In this document: in pieces, positions 1-6,164 of the stretch
Layout of the letters: each line of letters starts with the position of its first letter
Numbering within the stretch: the stretch's first letter is position 1
Origin: JAVBLK01 sp031553565
GTDB lineage: Bacteria; Bacillota; Clostridia; Christensenellales; DUVY01
Reading direction: 5' to 3'
Assembly: GCA_031553565.1 (NCBI GenBank)
Contig: JAVBLK010000006.1
Span: 1 to 19,082, forward strand
DNA: 19,082 bases
Made by a program: the position numbers and the translations under genes
The notes under the pieces: model-generated
What the model saw: the letters and a program-made list of their open reading frames with translations, nothing else
What the model was told of the DNA's origin: nothing
Databases searched by the model: none

Positions 1-88
1 GTTTCCTTTGAGAACCGTATTCTGTTTTACCGCTGTTCACTACTAACCCGCCGCACTTCGGACATTTCATTATTCTTTCTTTTTCCAT
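1..88 (-). CDS. Zinc-ribbon transposase-like protein, 5' end only
   Basis: On the minus strand an open frame starts with ATG at 88-86, with a second in-frame ATG at 70-68, and runs off the window edge after 29 codons. The translation contains CPKCGG followed by VVNSGKTEYGSQR. This matches the general shape of the N-terminal zinc ribbon of IS1/IS1595-type transposases (CPxCG, then V.nGKt..GkQRy). The second cysteine pair would lie beyond the window. It could instead be another small zinc-ribbon protein. The family call rests on a short motif and is tentative. Confidence 0.45.
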   Translation of the reverse strand, partial: MEKERIMKCPKCGGLVVNSGKTEYGSQRK

Positions 89-155
89 ACCTACAGTTTA
101 TCATATATTAGTTTATATGTCCAATAATTTGTCCACTCCTCCGCTTGCAAGCTTC

Positions 156-184
156 TTGACAAAAATTGCCTTTCATCTTATACT
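156..184 (+). promoter_or_regulatory. Consensus sigma-A promoter
   Basis: TTGACA at 156-161 and TATACT at 179-184 are separated by exactly 17 bases, close to the ideal vegetative promoter. Transcription would start near 191, just before a hairpin (195-239). The first plus-strand gene is rubredoxin at 559, so the leader would be about 370 nt long and would run through two palindromic elements. It may be the original rubredoxin promoter, pushed away by insertions, or it may drive a small RNA. Confidence 0.65.
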
Positions 185-194
185 TTAGATCAAG

Positions 195-239
195 CAAGGC
201 CGCTTACAGCCGTGAAGTAATTACGCGCAGGCGGTCTTG
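195..239 (+). other. Leader hairpin just downstream of the promoter
   Basis: CAAGGCCGC at 195-203 pairs with GCGGTCTTG at 231-239: nine base pairs, one a G-U wobble, around a 27-nt loop. It begins about 5 nt after the expected transcription start and ends exactly where the next palindromic element begins at 240. There is no T-tract, so it is not a classic terminator. It may be the 5' part of a structured leader or small RNA whose 3' part was displaced. Confidence 0.4.
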
Positions 240-376
240 TATAGTAAATAACTTAAAAACCGGTTTCAGGTTTGAGTAGATGTTTGAGGATAAAGCGGGA
301 TAAAAGCGGGCAGTTTATACCGCTTTACACCAAATAGATACCGAAGATAAGCTGGTTTTAAAGTTTGTTTACTATA
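240..376. repeat. MITE-like element with TATAGTAAA terminal inverted repeats
   Basis: The left end (TATAGTAAATAACTTAAAAA, from 240) and the right end (reading inward, TATAGTAAACAAACTTTAAA, ending at 376) are imperfect inverted repeats of about 24 bp. The interior has a second perfect pair, TAAAGCGG / CCGCTTTA. The element is 137 bp with no coding frame. Ends of the form TA-TAG...CTA-TA fit insertion at a TA dinucleotide, as IS630/mariner-like elements do, but no parent transposase is present. Only one copy was seen here, so MITE status is inferred from structure. Confidence 0.55.
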
Positions 377-382
377 GTTTTA

Positions 383-544
383 ATACTAATACCATTTATA
401 ATTTACTAATATATTTCGCATAGATTTTTGGGGGCAAAGCCGACTAAAAGCGGAGCGCGTAGCAAAGCCTACGCGCGAGCATTTTAGGCGACTTTGTACC
501 GAAAAGATGGCGAAAGATTAGTAAATTAAAATGAGGATTAGTAT
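383..544. repeat. Long palindromic (hairpin) element ending at the rubredoxin RBS
   Basis: The outer arms are ATACTAAT (383-390) and ATTAGTAT (537-544). They continue inward as ATTTACTAAT / ATTAGTAAAT, then CAAAGCCGACTAAAA against TTTTAGGCGACTTTG, and finally a perfect GCGCGTAG / CTACGCGC stem around a CAAAGC-like loop. Almost the whole 162 bp folds on itself. The sequence is unrelated to the neighbouring element at 240-376. It ends one base before AAGGAG, the rubredoxin ribosome binding site, so any transcript from upstream would carry this hairpin next to the start. Confidence 0.6.
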
Positions 545-558
545 AAGGAGATCTTTAT

Positions 559-720
559 ATGAGCAAGGATTACATTTGCAGCGTTTGCGGATACGTATAC
601 GATCCGGCAGCCGGCGACCCCGACGGCGGTATTGCGCCCGGCACGGCTTTTGCCGATATCCCCGACGATTGGGTATGCCCCGTGTGCGGCGTTTCCAAAT
701 CGGAATTTAACGAAGTTTAG
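559..720 (+). CDS. Rubredoxin
   Basis: A 53-residue protein with the two rubredoxin iron-binding knuckles, CSVCGYVYDPAAGDP (Cys7, Cys10) and CPVCGVSKSEF (Cys40, Cys43), plus the conserved DPDGGIAPGTAF and PDDWVCP segments. The four cysteines hold a single Fe as a one-electron carrier in the cytoplasm. AAGGAG at 545-550 is well placed for the ATG. The next gene is a flavodiiron protein, and rubredoxin is the usual electron donor to that enzyme, so the two probably form an O2/NO-reducing pair. A strong hairpin follows the stop codon, so the two may not always be co-transcribed. Identification is secure from the motifs and length. Confidence 0.96.
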   Translation: MSKDYICSVCGYVYDPAAGDPDGGIAPGTAFADIPDDWVCPVCGVSKSEFNEV

Positions 721-753
721 AGCTTGCCGCCCCGCGGGGCGGCAAGCTCTTTG
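720..753 (+). terminator. Strong GC hairpin after rubredoxin
   Basis: GAGCTTGCCGCC pairs with GGCGGCAAGCTC (720-749), a near-perfect 28-30 bp palindrome overlapping the last base of the rubredoxin stop codon. It is followed by only a short TTT. The stem is very stable but the T-run is short, so termination may be partial. Confidence 0.6.
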
Positions 754-755
754 CG

Positions 756-784
756 CGCGGGGATAAATACGCCCCGCGGCTTTT
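756..784 (+). terminator. Second hairpin in the rubredoxin-flavoprotein gap
   Basis: CGCGGGG (756-762) pairs with CCCCGCG (772-778) around a 9-nt loop, followed by GCTTTT. With the hairpin at 720-749 it makes a tandem terminator or attenuator between rubredoxin and the flavodiiron gene. Confidence 0.4.
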
Positions 785-856
785 ACCCGCGCCCGCATTT
801 TCCCGCCGGGGGACTCCGGCAGCGCGGCGCAAGCTGCATATTAAAAGGCGTATATT

Positions 857-2020
857 ATGAAAGCAATAAAAATATCGGAAAACGTAACTTGGGTCGGGGC
901 AACCGACTGGAAGCTCAGGAATTTCCACGGCTATACCACGCACAGGGGCAGCACCTATAACGCTTACCTTGTGCTGGATAAAAAGGTCACGCTGATCGAC
1001 ACGGTCAAGGCGCCGTTTTCGGACGAGCTGTTAGAGCGTATCAGCTCGGTTATCGACCCGTCCAAAATCGATTATATCATCAGCAACCATGCCGAGCCCG
1101 ACCACAGCGGCGCGATACCGGCTGTTTTAAAGGTTGCTAAAAACGCGAATGTCATTGCAAGCCCTAACGGCGAAAGGGCCTTGAACGAGATTTTCGGCTC
1201 CTTTCCTGTAACTGCGGTAAAGAGCGGCGAGACCTTGTGCACCGGCAAGTACACGTTTACCTTTACGCATACCCCCATGGTGCATTGGCCGGATAATATG
1301 GTGACCTATATGACGCCTGGGGAGATCTTGTTTTCTAACGACGCGTTCGGACAGCATTACGCCGCCTCCGATATCATGGACTTTGAAAACGACCCGGCCA
1401 CTATCCTTTACGAGGCCAAAAAATATTACGCCAATATCGTTATGCCCTATTCCCCGCAGGCGAAAAAGGCTCTTGACGCTGTCAAGGCTCTGCCGCTGAA
1501 AATGATAGCGGGGAGCCACGGTATCGTCTGGCAAAAACATATCCCCGACATCCTGTCGCTGTACGAACGTATGGTGACGGGCGCCGAGGACAACACCGCC
1601 TTGATCGTCTATGACACGATGTGGGGCAGCACCGACAGGATGGCGCGCGCAATTTCTGACGCCTTAAAGGACAAGGGCGTAAAATATTACCTGTTAGACC
1701 TGAAAAACAACGATATCAGCGATATAATGGAGCAGGTCCTGACCGCGAAATATCTTTTTGTGGGCAGCAGCACCTTAAACAACAACATCCTGCCGACCGT
1801 CGCGGCATTCCTGTGTTACCTTAAAGGTTTGTCGCATAAGCCCAAGAAATTTATGGCGTTCGGCTCCTACGGCTGGGGCGGCCAGGGTGCGGGCATCATC
1901 AATGCCGAGATGCTGTCGATGAAGATGCTTCCCCTGTGCGAGCCCGTCAAAATCAAAAACGTCCCGGACGAAGCCGCGCTGAAAGCCCTTACAGAAGCGG
2001 TAAAGGGATTGATAGAATAG
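857..2020 (+). CDS. fprA: Flavodiiron protein (FprA-type O2/NO reductase)
   Basis: 387 residues, a normal two-domain length. Residues 1-245 are the metallo-beta-lactamase-like diiron domain. The ligand set is visible: H78-x-E80-x-D82 in NHAEPDHSG, then H143, D162 and H221 (in GSHGIVW). Residues 248-387 are a flavodoxin domain starting IVYDTMWGSTDRMA, the FMN phosphate loop. The family reduces O2 to water and/or NO to N2O in the cytoplasm of anaerobes, with electrons from rubredoxin; a rubredoxin gene lies 136 bp upstream. The start is ATG with a modest AAAAGGCG Shine-Dalgarno about 5 nt away. No rubredoxin or flavin-reductase extension is fused on. Sequence alone cannot say whether O2 or NO is preferred. 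Confidence 0.93.
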   Translation: MKAIKISENVTWVGATDWKLRNFHGYTTHRGSTYNAYLVLDKKVTLIDTVKAPFSDELLERISSVIDPSKIDYIISNHAEPDHSGAIPAVLKVAKNANVIASPNGERALNEIFGSFPVTAVKSGETLCTGKYTFTFTHTPMVHWPDNMVTYMTPGEILFSNDAFGQHYAASDIMDFENDPATILYEAKKYYANIVMPYSPQAKKALDAVKALPLKMIAGSHGIVWQKHIPDILSLYERMVTGAEDNTALIVYDTMWGSTDRMARAISDALKDKGVKYYLLDLKNNDISDIMEQVLTAKYLFVGSSTLNNNILPTVAAFLCYLKGLSHKPKKFMAFGSYGWGGQGAGIINAEMLSMKMLPLCEPVKIKNVPDEAALKALTEAVKGLIE

Positions 2021-2101
2021 CAAGCTTATTCATTAGCGGAGAATAACTGGCTGCACGTTAACCGCAATATTTTCTTTTCCCTCGGCGGCTCTCTTTTGAC
2101 G

Positions 2102-2135
2102 GGCATTTTGAACAGGCTGCATCAAAGAAAATGCC
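2102..2135 (+). other. Hairpin upstream of the candidate retron RNA
   Basis: GGCATTTT (2102-2109) and AAAATGCC (2128-2135) form a perfect 8-bp stem with an 18-nt loop. It lies between the flavodiiron gene and the proposed retron RNA, just after TTGACG (2096-2101). It could terminate read-through from fprA or be the 5' edge of a larger retron RNA. There is no T-tract. Confidence 0.35.
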
Positions 2136-2143
2136 AAAGCAAA

Positions 2144-2260
2144 AACATACGGTTTTCCAGCCCTATGCTCATGAGCGAGCGTGTCCTGTGTAAGCAGGAT
2201 AAGCGAAACCATCTATATTCTACCAAAGGTTCCCTTTGGAATAGTGGAAAAACCGTTGTT
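2144..2260 (+). ncRNA. Candidate retron msr-msd RNA
   Basis: The region lies 51 nt upstream of the reverse transcriptase start. AACAtACGGTTTTCCA (2144-2159) pairs with TGGAAaAACCGTTGTT (2245-2260): about 15 pairs with two single-base bulges. This fits the a1/a2 closing stem of retron RNAs. The base after the first arm is G2160 in the context A-G-C, where the branching guanosine would sit. Inside are three hairpins: ATGCTC/GAGCGT (2165-2182), TCCTG/CAGGA (2184-2199) and CCAAAGG/CCTTTGG (2223-2239, extendable to 2220-2244). The first two would be msr and the last the msd hairpin next to a2. At 117 nt it is small for a retron. Pairing was found by eye, without folding or covariance analysis. Confidence 0.42.
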
Positions 2261-2268
2261 ATACCCTT

Positions 2269-2291
2269 CCCCCTCCTTTTAAGGGAGGGGG
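2269..2291 (+). other. CCCCCTCC/GGAGGGGG hairpin before the reverse transcriptase
   Basis: CCCCCTCC (2269-2276) pairs perfectly with GGAGGGGG (2284-2291) around TTTTAAG, with an outer CCCTT / AAGGG pair (2264-2268, 2297-2301). The right outer arm contains the AAGGGGG that serves as the Shine-Dalgarno of the reverse transcriptase, so folding could limit its translation. The sequence also resembles short intergenic palindromes common in Firmicutes genomes, so it may be an inserted repeat. Confidence 0.45.
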
Positions 2292-2311
2292 ACAATAAGG
2301 GGGCGCGATTT

Positions 2312-3286
2312 ATGTCAGCACTATTAAACAGGCTCAGTAAGATCTCCGGTATTCCCAAAGAGGATATTGTCAAACTGTCGGAGAACTCTTACCGGCTGTA
2401 CCGCACACACAAGATCAAAAAACGCAGCGGCGAAAAGCGCTTGATCTGTGAGCCTTCGCCTGCACTTAAACATCTTCAGCGCAGTCTTTGCCGGCTTGTG
2501 ATAAACAAGCTTCCGGTTTCTAAATTTTCAGCCGCATATGAAAAAGGCAACAAGGCATACCTCAACGCCAAACGGCACATTAAAGCGGAGCATATTTTAA
2601 AGACCGATATCAAGGGCTTTTTTGCCTCGATCACATACTCGCATTTTTCCAGGCTGCTCTCCCCCGCCTATGATAATGCCGATATCAACATGATGTGGGG
2701 AATAGCCGGTTATTGCGGCGGGCTGCCGATGGGCGCGCCGACCTCGCCGGCCATCGCCAACCGGATAATGTACGAAACGGATCTTGAAATCTCGAGATAT
2801 TTAAAAGCGTTCTCAATGCGCGGCGCGGGCTTTTGGGACAAGCTGCTGGGCTCTTATCCAAAGCTTACATATTCGCGTTATTCGGATGATCTTACTATTT
2901 CGTGCGCCGAAAGGATCCCGGACGAGATCTTAGGCGGCGTATCCGGAATATTAAGCGCGCGCGGCTTTATCTTAAACGTCGATAAGACCAGATTCCTGGG
3001 CCCCGGGCAATCAAAGCGCATAACGGGTATTATCGTTCAGGACGGCGGGCTTTATTTAGGAACAAGGTTTAAAAAGGATTTGAAAAAACAGATCTATGAC
3101 CGGCTGACGAAAAAGCATGGCAGCGCCGAACGCATACGCGGACTGATCGCCTATGCCGGTTCGGTCGATCCCGGATTTGTCCTCGGCCTGCGCCAAAAAT
3201 ACGCGCCGTTAGGCTTTTTAAAGGAATTCTATCCTCACGCTGCGCGCCGGGCGCTGCAGCGCGGCGTGAAACTGCGGAAAAAATGA
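2312..3286 (+). CDS. Retron-type reverse transcriptase
   Basis: 324 residues from ATG 2312, preceded by AAGGGGG at a good distance. The frame is open back to a TTG at 2096, but that stretch is hairpin-rich and without domain content, so the later start was chosen. Motifs in order: SGEKRLICEP (40-49), the retron-specific NAxxH as NAKRH (85-89), catalytic D99 in LKTDIKGFF, LPMGAPTSPAIAN (138-150; M where most have Q), the catalytic YSDD (190-193; A is more usual at the second position), GFILNVDKTR, and RITG (236-239), a variant of the VTG motif. NAxxH plus (V/I)TG indicates retrons rather than group II introns or DGRs; there is no maturase domain. Retron RTs copy part of their own RNA into branched ssDNA and mostly act in phage defence with an effector. 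No effector gene is adjacent: fprA lies upstream and convergent cwlD downstream. Confidence 0.85.
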   Translation: MSALLNRLSKISGIPKEDIVKLSENSYRLYRTHKIKKRSGEKRLICEPSPALKHLQRSLCRLVINKLPVSKFSAAYEKGNKAYLNAKRHIKAEHILKTDIKGFFASITYSHFSRLLSPAYDNADINMMWGIAGYCGGLPMGAPTSPAIANRIMYETDLEISRYLKAFSMRGAGFWDKLLGSYPKLTYSRYSDDLTISCAERIPDEILGGVSGILSARGFILNVDKTRFLGPGQSKRITGIIVQDGGLYLGTRFKKDLKKQIYDRLTKKHGSAERIRGLIAYAGSVDPGFVLGLRQKYAPLGFLKEFYPHAARRALQRGVKLRKK

Positions 3287-3333
3287 CTCCCAATAATCCT
3301 GTCATTGTCCGGGTCGGTTTTTCCTTTCGGCCT

Positions 3334-4032
3334 TTACCATTCCAAGTACGCAACTGCCGCGCAGAAGATATAATACGCCAGCTTTTCCTGATAGTCACGA
3401 GTGATCAGCAGCGCCTCGTCCGCCGCGTTTGATAAAAAGCCGCACTCTACTATTACCGCAGGCTTGTCGGTGCATTCCAATATATAATAGTCCCCCGTCA
3501 TGATCGAGCGGTCGCAGTATTCGATGTTTTTGCTTAAGGAAAGCCGGATCATTTCGGCCAGCGCCTTGCTTTTTTCGCTGTGCCTGTTGTAAAAGACCTG
3601 TGCACCGCGCTGCTTTGCCTGTTGGGGAAAAGAATTCATATGTATGCTGATGACGATATCGGCGTTTGACGCGCCTATTATTTGTTTGCGCTTTTCCATA
3701 TCGTGGCGCTTTCTGTTCTTGCTGGTCAGGCCGTACAGCCCGTCCTGGTTCTTCCGCGTCAGCGTCACGTTTGCGCCATAAACCAAAAGATAATTCTCCA
3801 GCTTTTTTGTCACCGCCAGATTAAGGTCGCTCTCCTTTACCTTTGTCGCAACGCCCGTCACTCCGCCGTCGATACCGCCGTGGCCGGCGTCTATCGCGAT
3901 GCCGAAGCCTTTTTTCGCCGCGCCGCCTGCCGCGCGCCCGCCCGTCCCCGTCATAACGGCGGCGGCAGCTATTATTACGGCGAATATCACCGCGCTAATT
4001 ATTAAAACCCTTTTCTTGATCACTAGGAACAT
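3334..4032 (-). CDS. cwlD: N-acetylmuramoyl-L-alanine amidase, CwlD-like
   Basis: 232 residues, close to the ~237 of Bacillus CwlD. One N-terminal membrane segment (about 7-27) serves as anchor or signal. The rest is an Amidase_3 zinc domain with H51 (IDAGHGGIDGG), E67 (KESDLN), H131 (SIHMNSF) and catalytic E196 (VECGFLSN). The enzyme cleaves the amide between MurNAc and the stem peptide outside the membrane. CwlD acts with PdaA to make muramic-delta-lactam in the spore cortex, which would suggest a spore-forming ancestry; other Amidase_3 enzymes serve cell separation, so the exact role is inferred. The start at 4032 has GAGGCAG upstream. It is convergent with the retron RT and divergent from rpmH across the DnaA-box region. 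Confidence 0.85.
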   Translation of the reverse strand: MFLVIKKRVLIISAVIFAVIIAAAAVMTGTGGRAAGGAAKKGFGIAIDAGHGGIDGGVTGVATKVKESDLNLAVTKKLENYLLVYGANVTLTRKNQDGLYGLTSKNRKRHDMEKRKQIIGASNADIVISIHMNSFPQQAKQRGAQVFYNRHSEKSKALAEMIRLSLSKNIEYCDRSIMTGDYYILECTDKPAVIVECGFLSNAADEALLITRDYQEKLAYYIFCAAVAYLEW

Positions 4033-4135
4033 ATTTATCTGCCTCTGTTTTCTTCCGGCCCGCCGCCGCGCCCCGGTGTCCTTTCTTGCCGGTTTTTGTC
4101 GAAAATATAGTCAATATACAGCCGTTTAGGGCAAG

Positions 4136-4174
4136 TAGTCCACTTGTCCACATAGTTATCCACAGATATCCACA
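4136..4174 (+). promoter_or_regulatory. Cluster of DnaA boxes (candidate oriC part)
   Basis: Within 39 bp there are TAGTCCACT (4136-4144), TTGTCCACA (4144-4152), the perfect consensus TTATCCACA (4156-4164) and ATATCCACA (4166-4174), all in the same orientation at 8-12 bp steps. The cluster lies in the divergent cwlD-rpmH gap. In many Firmicutes oriC lies between rpmH and dnaA, so the place fits an origin, although dnaA is absent. The surroundings are AT-rich on the left (GAAAATATAGTCAATATA). It could alternatively be a DnaA-controlled promoter region for cwlD. Confidence 0.65.
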
Positions 4175-4229
4175 GTTCGGGCTGTTTTAAAACCCGTATC
4201 AATATAAGGAAGCGATGAATATTCTTCCC

Positions 4230-4395
4230 TAAGTAAACGCTGATTAAAAGAGATAAATTTTGACCGGGTATTTTTCAGGCATAAAACGGCTTGTTTTTGA
4301 AGGCAATAGCAGAGCTATTGACGAAAAAAAGAAGATGTTTTAGGTCGAAAAAGACGATGCGTCAAAGTTCTATCGAATTAATCAGCGGTTGCTTA
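4230..4395 (+). repeat. Hairpin repeat family, copy 1 (166 bp)
   Basis: The left end TAAGTAAACGCTGATTAA and the right end TTAATCAGCGGTTGCTTA are inverted repeats of about 18 bp. The interior folds through TAAAAC, CTT and TTTTT against AAAAA, AAG and GTTTTA, topped by CAATAG-CAGAG-CTATTG. TTTTGACC also pairs with GGTCGAAA, with one G-U. It is nearly identical to copy 2 at 5112-5276. It sits between the DnaA boxes and rpmH. No coding frame is supported. Confidence 0.8.
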
Positions 4396-4780
4396 AATTT
4401 ACTATATCTTTATTTGGTACAAGCCCCCAATATGCCAATAAGGTTAAATTTTTATTAAAGCCGCCTAAAACGCCGAAAAAACAATTGCAAATAAAAGCAT
4501 TTTATAGTAGACTTATCAAAGATTTGACGGGAAATTTTTTCGGCCATTTACAGCCTTTCCCAAAACGTGCAGACGCGCGGCGCCAATAATTTGATGAAAG
4601 CCGGCCGCATATCAAACACTCCGCACATGCTAAAAAGCAATTGTCCGTAAAAAATGGAAAGCGGTTTATGCCAAAGTATTTTACGTAAACACCGCAGTTC
4701 AGGACTTTTAGTGAAATCTTTTATAAAGGAAGCGATTCCAAAAAGATAATATATTGAAACCCTAAATAAAGGAAACTGTC
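4396..4780. other. Gap before rpmH, no gene seen
   Basis: These 385 bp carry no convincing reading frame. A weak promoter candidate is TTGACG followed 17 bp later by TTTACA (about 4524-4552). Near 4728 is GGAAGCGATTCC, and before the rpmH ribosome binding site is CCCTAAATAAAGGAAAC (4760-4776). The latter resembles the right-end flank of repeat copy 4, so a decayed repeat may be present. The rpmH promoter was not identified with confidence. Confidence 0.3.
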
Positions 4781-4933
4781 ATGAAAAGAACTTATCAACC
4801 TAAAAAACGTACAAAAGCAAAGGTTCACGGCTTCCGTGAAAGAATGAAGTCGGCGGGCGGCAGGCGCGTGCTTTCGGCGCGCCGCAGAAAGGGCCGCAAG
4901 CTGATAAGCCCCGCGCCCTTAGGTGCAAAATAA
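4781..4933 (+). CDS. rpmH: Ribosomal protein bL34
   Basis: A 50-residue, very basic protein opening MKRTYQPKKRTKAKVHGFRERM and ending in the RRVLSARRRKGRKLI block of bL34, a small protein of the large ribosomal subunit. The usual length is 44-46; here a short PAPLGAK tail follows the conserved core. AAAGGA lies 6-7 nt before the ATG. It is followed by rnpA as in nearly all bacteria, but the 429-bp gap is very large for this pair and contains repeat copy 2. Identification is secure. Confidence 0.97.
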   Translation: MKRTYQPKKRTKAKVHGFRERMKSAGGRRVLSARRRKGRKLISPAPLGAK

Positions 4934-5362
4934 TCCGGGACCATACCATAGAAGCTTTAAAACGCGCATTATTCGCATGCTTTTGGGAAGCTTTATGGGT
5001 ATTGCACCGATTGCCCGCTCCTTTTATCAGCCGATGCCGGGCAAGCTGCCGGCCCCGCCCCGCATAAGAAACCGCGTTACCGGACAGTCCGCTTTTCCGT
5101 CCCGTTTATTCTAAGTAAACGCTGATTAAAAGAGATAAATTTTGACCGGGTATTTTTCAGACATAAAACGGCTTGTTTTTGAAGGCAATAGCAGAGCTAT
5201 TGACGAAAAAAGAAGTTGTTTTAGGTCAAAAAAGACGATGCGTCAAAGTTCTATCGAATTAATCAGCGATTACCTAACGCTGCTTTTCCCGCTTGCTTAT
5301 ATGGCGCAGCCGCTTTTCGGGCGGCGGATCCGGGGCACAAGCGGCCGTCATAAGGAATCAAA
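4934..5362. other. Enlarged rpmH-rnpA gap
   Basis: Normally rpmH and rnpA are nearly adjacent. Here 429 bp separate them: about 178 bp of unassigned sequence, repeat copy 2 (5112-5276), then 86 bp with a small GCCGC/GCGGC hairpin leading to the rnpA ribosome binding site. A 63-codon frame from 4923 overlaps the rpmH end in another frame and shows no family features, so it is not called. No promoter was recognised. Confidence 0.5.
5112..5276 (+). repeat. Hairpin repeat family, copy 2 (165 bp)
   Basis: Nearly identical to copy 1. The left end is TAAGTAAACGCTGATTAA and the right end TTAATCAGCGATTACCTA. The central stem CAATAG-CAGAG-CTATTG is kept. TTTTGACC/GGTCAAAA is a perfect 8-bp pair here, where copy 1 has a G-U. 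The few differences from copy 1 mostly keep pairing or fall in loops. It lies 86 bp before rnpA, in the same orientation as the other copies. Confidence 0.8.
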
Positions 5363-5701
5363 ATGCTGGCAAAGCAATACCGCCTGCGTAAGAATTATCA
5401 ATTCGCGTATGTTTACAGAAAGGGGACTGCCGTTTCTGCGCGCGCGCTGTCGCTGGTATTTACCAAGGCGGGCGGCAATGCGCGGATAGGCTTTTCGGTC
5501 AGCAACAAGATCGGGAAAGCCGTCATACGAAACCGCATCAGGCGTCTTTTACGCGAATGCGCAAGGTCAATGCTGCCCCGCATGCAAAAGGGCGTCCACT
5601 ACGTTTTTATCGCAAGAGACGGTATCGCCGGTTTGTGCTATAACGATATACTGGATTCCGTGATTCACCTGCTGAAAAAAGCAAAGCTGCTAAGCGTGTG
5701 A
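5363..5701 (+). CDS. rnpA: Ribonuclease P protein component
   Basis: 112 residues, the normal size. The signature RNR segment reads GKAVIRNRIRRLLRE (51-65), preceded by RIGFSVSNKI (41-50); the N-terminal KQYRLRKNYQFAYVYRKG holds the aromatic cleft that binds the pre-tRNA leader. RnpA joins the catalytic RnpB RNA to cut 5' leaders from tRNA precursors. AAGGA about 8 nt before the ATG sets the start. It lies in the conserved rpmH-rnpA-yidD-yidC-jag order. Repeat copy 2 and a 220-bp gap containing another dispersed repeat flank it, so the cluster may not be one tight operon here. Confidence 0.96.
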   Translation: MLAKQYRLRKNYQFAYVYRKGTAVSARALSLVFTKAGGNARIGFSVSNKIGKAVIRNRIRRLLRECARSMLPRMQKGVHYVFIARDGIAGLCYNDILDSVIHLLKKAKLLSV

Positions 5702-5830
5702 CGCTTGAAACAGCTGCCGGCGTTTTTACAGTTATTTTAGGCTTGCGTACGTACAAGATAAACGCATTTTTTGCCCTGCTTTGTTTTACATATTTTTTTA
5801 GCACCCTTTAAAACCCGGCGATTGTACTTG

Positions 5831-5901
5831 TTTTCTTTTCCGCTCACCGGGCCCCAATGACGGACTCTTCTAGCGCACGCTTTCCCAAAGAAAAGGCGAT
5901 G
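5831..5901 (+). repeat. Dispersed 70-bp repeat, copy A
   Basis: It begins TTTTCTTTTCCGCTC and ends CAAAGAAAAGGCGATG, with TTTTCTTT and AAAGAAAA as an inverted pair. It shares GGGCCC, TGACGGAC, GCTTTC.C and AAAGAAAA.GGCGA, in the same order and spacing, with 14051-14120 between the two mgtE genes. It sits just upstream of yidD. No function is known. Confidence 0.55.
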
Positions 5902-5921
5902 CAGAAAAAGGCGATGTCGAT

Positions 5922-6164
5922 TTGAAATGGATTTTTATCGGCCTTATACGGCTTTATAAAATATTCCTCTCCCCCATAATGGGGAAAGGCTGCATATATA
6001 CCCCGACATGCTCTACATATGGCATCGAGGCCATAAAGGAGTTCGGGGCCATGCGCGGCGGCTGGCTGACACTAAGGCGCATATTCCGCTGCGTGCCCTG
6101 GAAAAAGGGCGGTTTCGACCCTATCCCCTACAACCTCAAAGGAGATATGAAATGGCTTTTCTGA
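5922..6164 (+). CDS. yidD: Membrane protein insertion efficiency factor YidD
   Basis: 80 residues with the family signature GCIYTPTCSTYGIEAIKEFG (23-42), the three-cysteine core, followed by RRIFRCVPWKKGGFDPIP. YidD is a small inner-face membrane protein that helps YidC insert proteins; it has an amphipathic N-terminus (MKWIFIGLIRLYKIFL). The start is a TTG at 5922; the nearby ATG at 5914 runs into a stop at once in its frame, and the ATG inside the sequence (5927) is out of frame. The 3' end overlaps yidC by 13 bp, which implies translational coupling. Confidence 0.92.
   Translation: MKWIFIGLIRLYKIFLSPIMGKGCIYTPTCSTYGIEAIKEFGAMRGGWLTLRRIFRCVPWKKGGFDPIPYNLKGDMKWLF

Noticed and set aside
2096..2124. 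Promoter TTGACG with a -10 near 2119 for the retron RNA
   Set aside because: The bases 17 bp downstream (GCATCA) are a poor -10 match, so it is not listed.
2096..2311. N-terminal extension of the reverse transcriptase from a TTG start
   Set aside because: The 72 added residues show no domain, overlap the retron RNA stem and two hairpins, and the ATG at 2312 has a good AAGGGGG ribosome site.
2312..3286. Group II intron or diversity-generating retroelement
   Set aside because: There is no maturase or endonuclease domain, no intron RNA boundary or template/variable repeat pair, and the NAxxH and (V/I)TG motifs favour a retron.
4923..5114. 63-codon frame after rpmH
   Set aside because: It overlaps rpmH in another frame, has no convincing ribosome site, and looks random in composition.
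4230..5276. CRISPR array
   Set aside because: The repeated units are about 165 bp, widely spaced and internally palindromic, with no short regular repeat-spacer pattern.
6008..6151. Longer yidC start inside yidD
   Set aside because: The extra N-terminus is an out-of-frame shadow of yidD; AAAGGAGAT lies correctly before ATG 6152.
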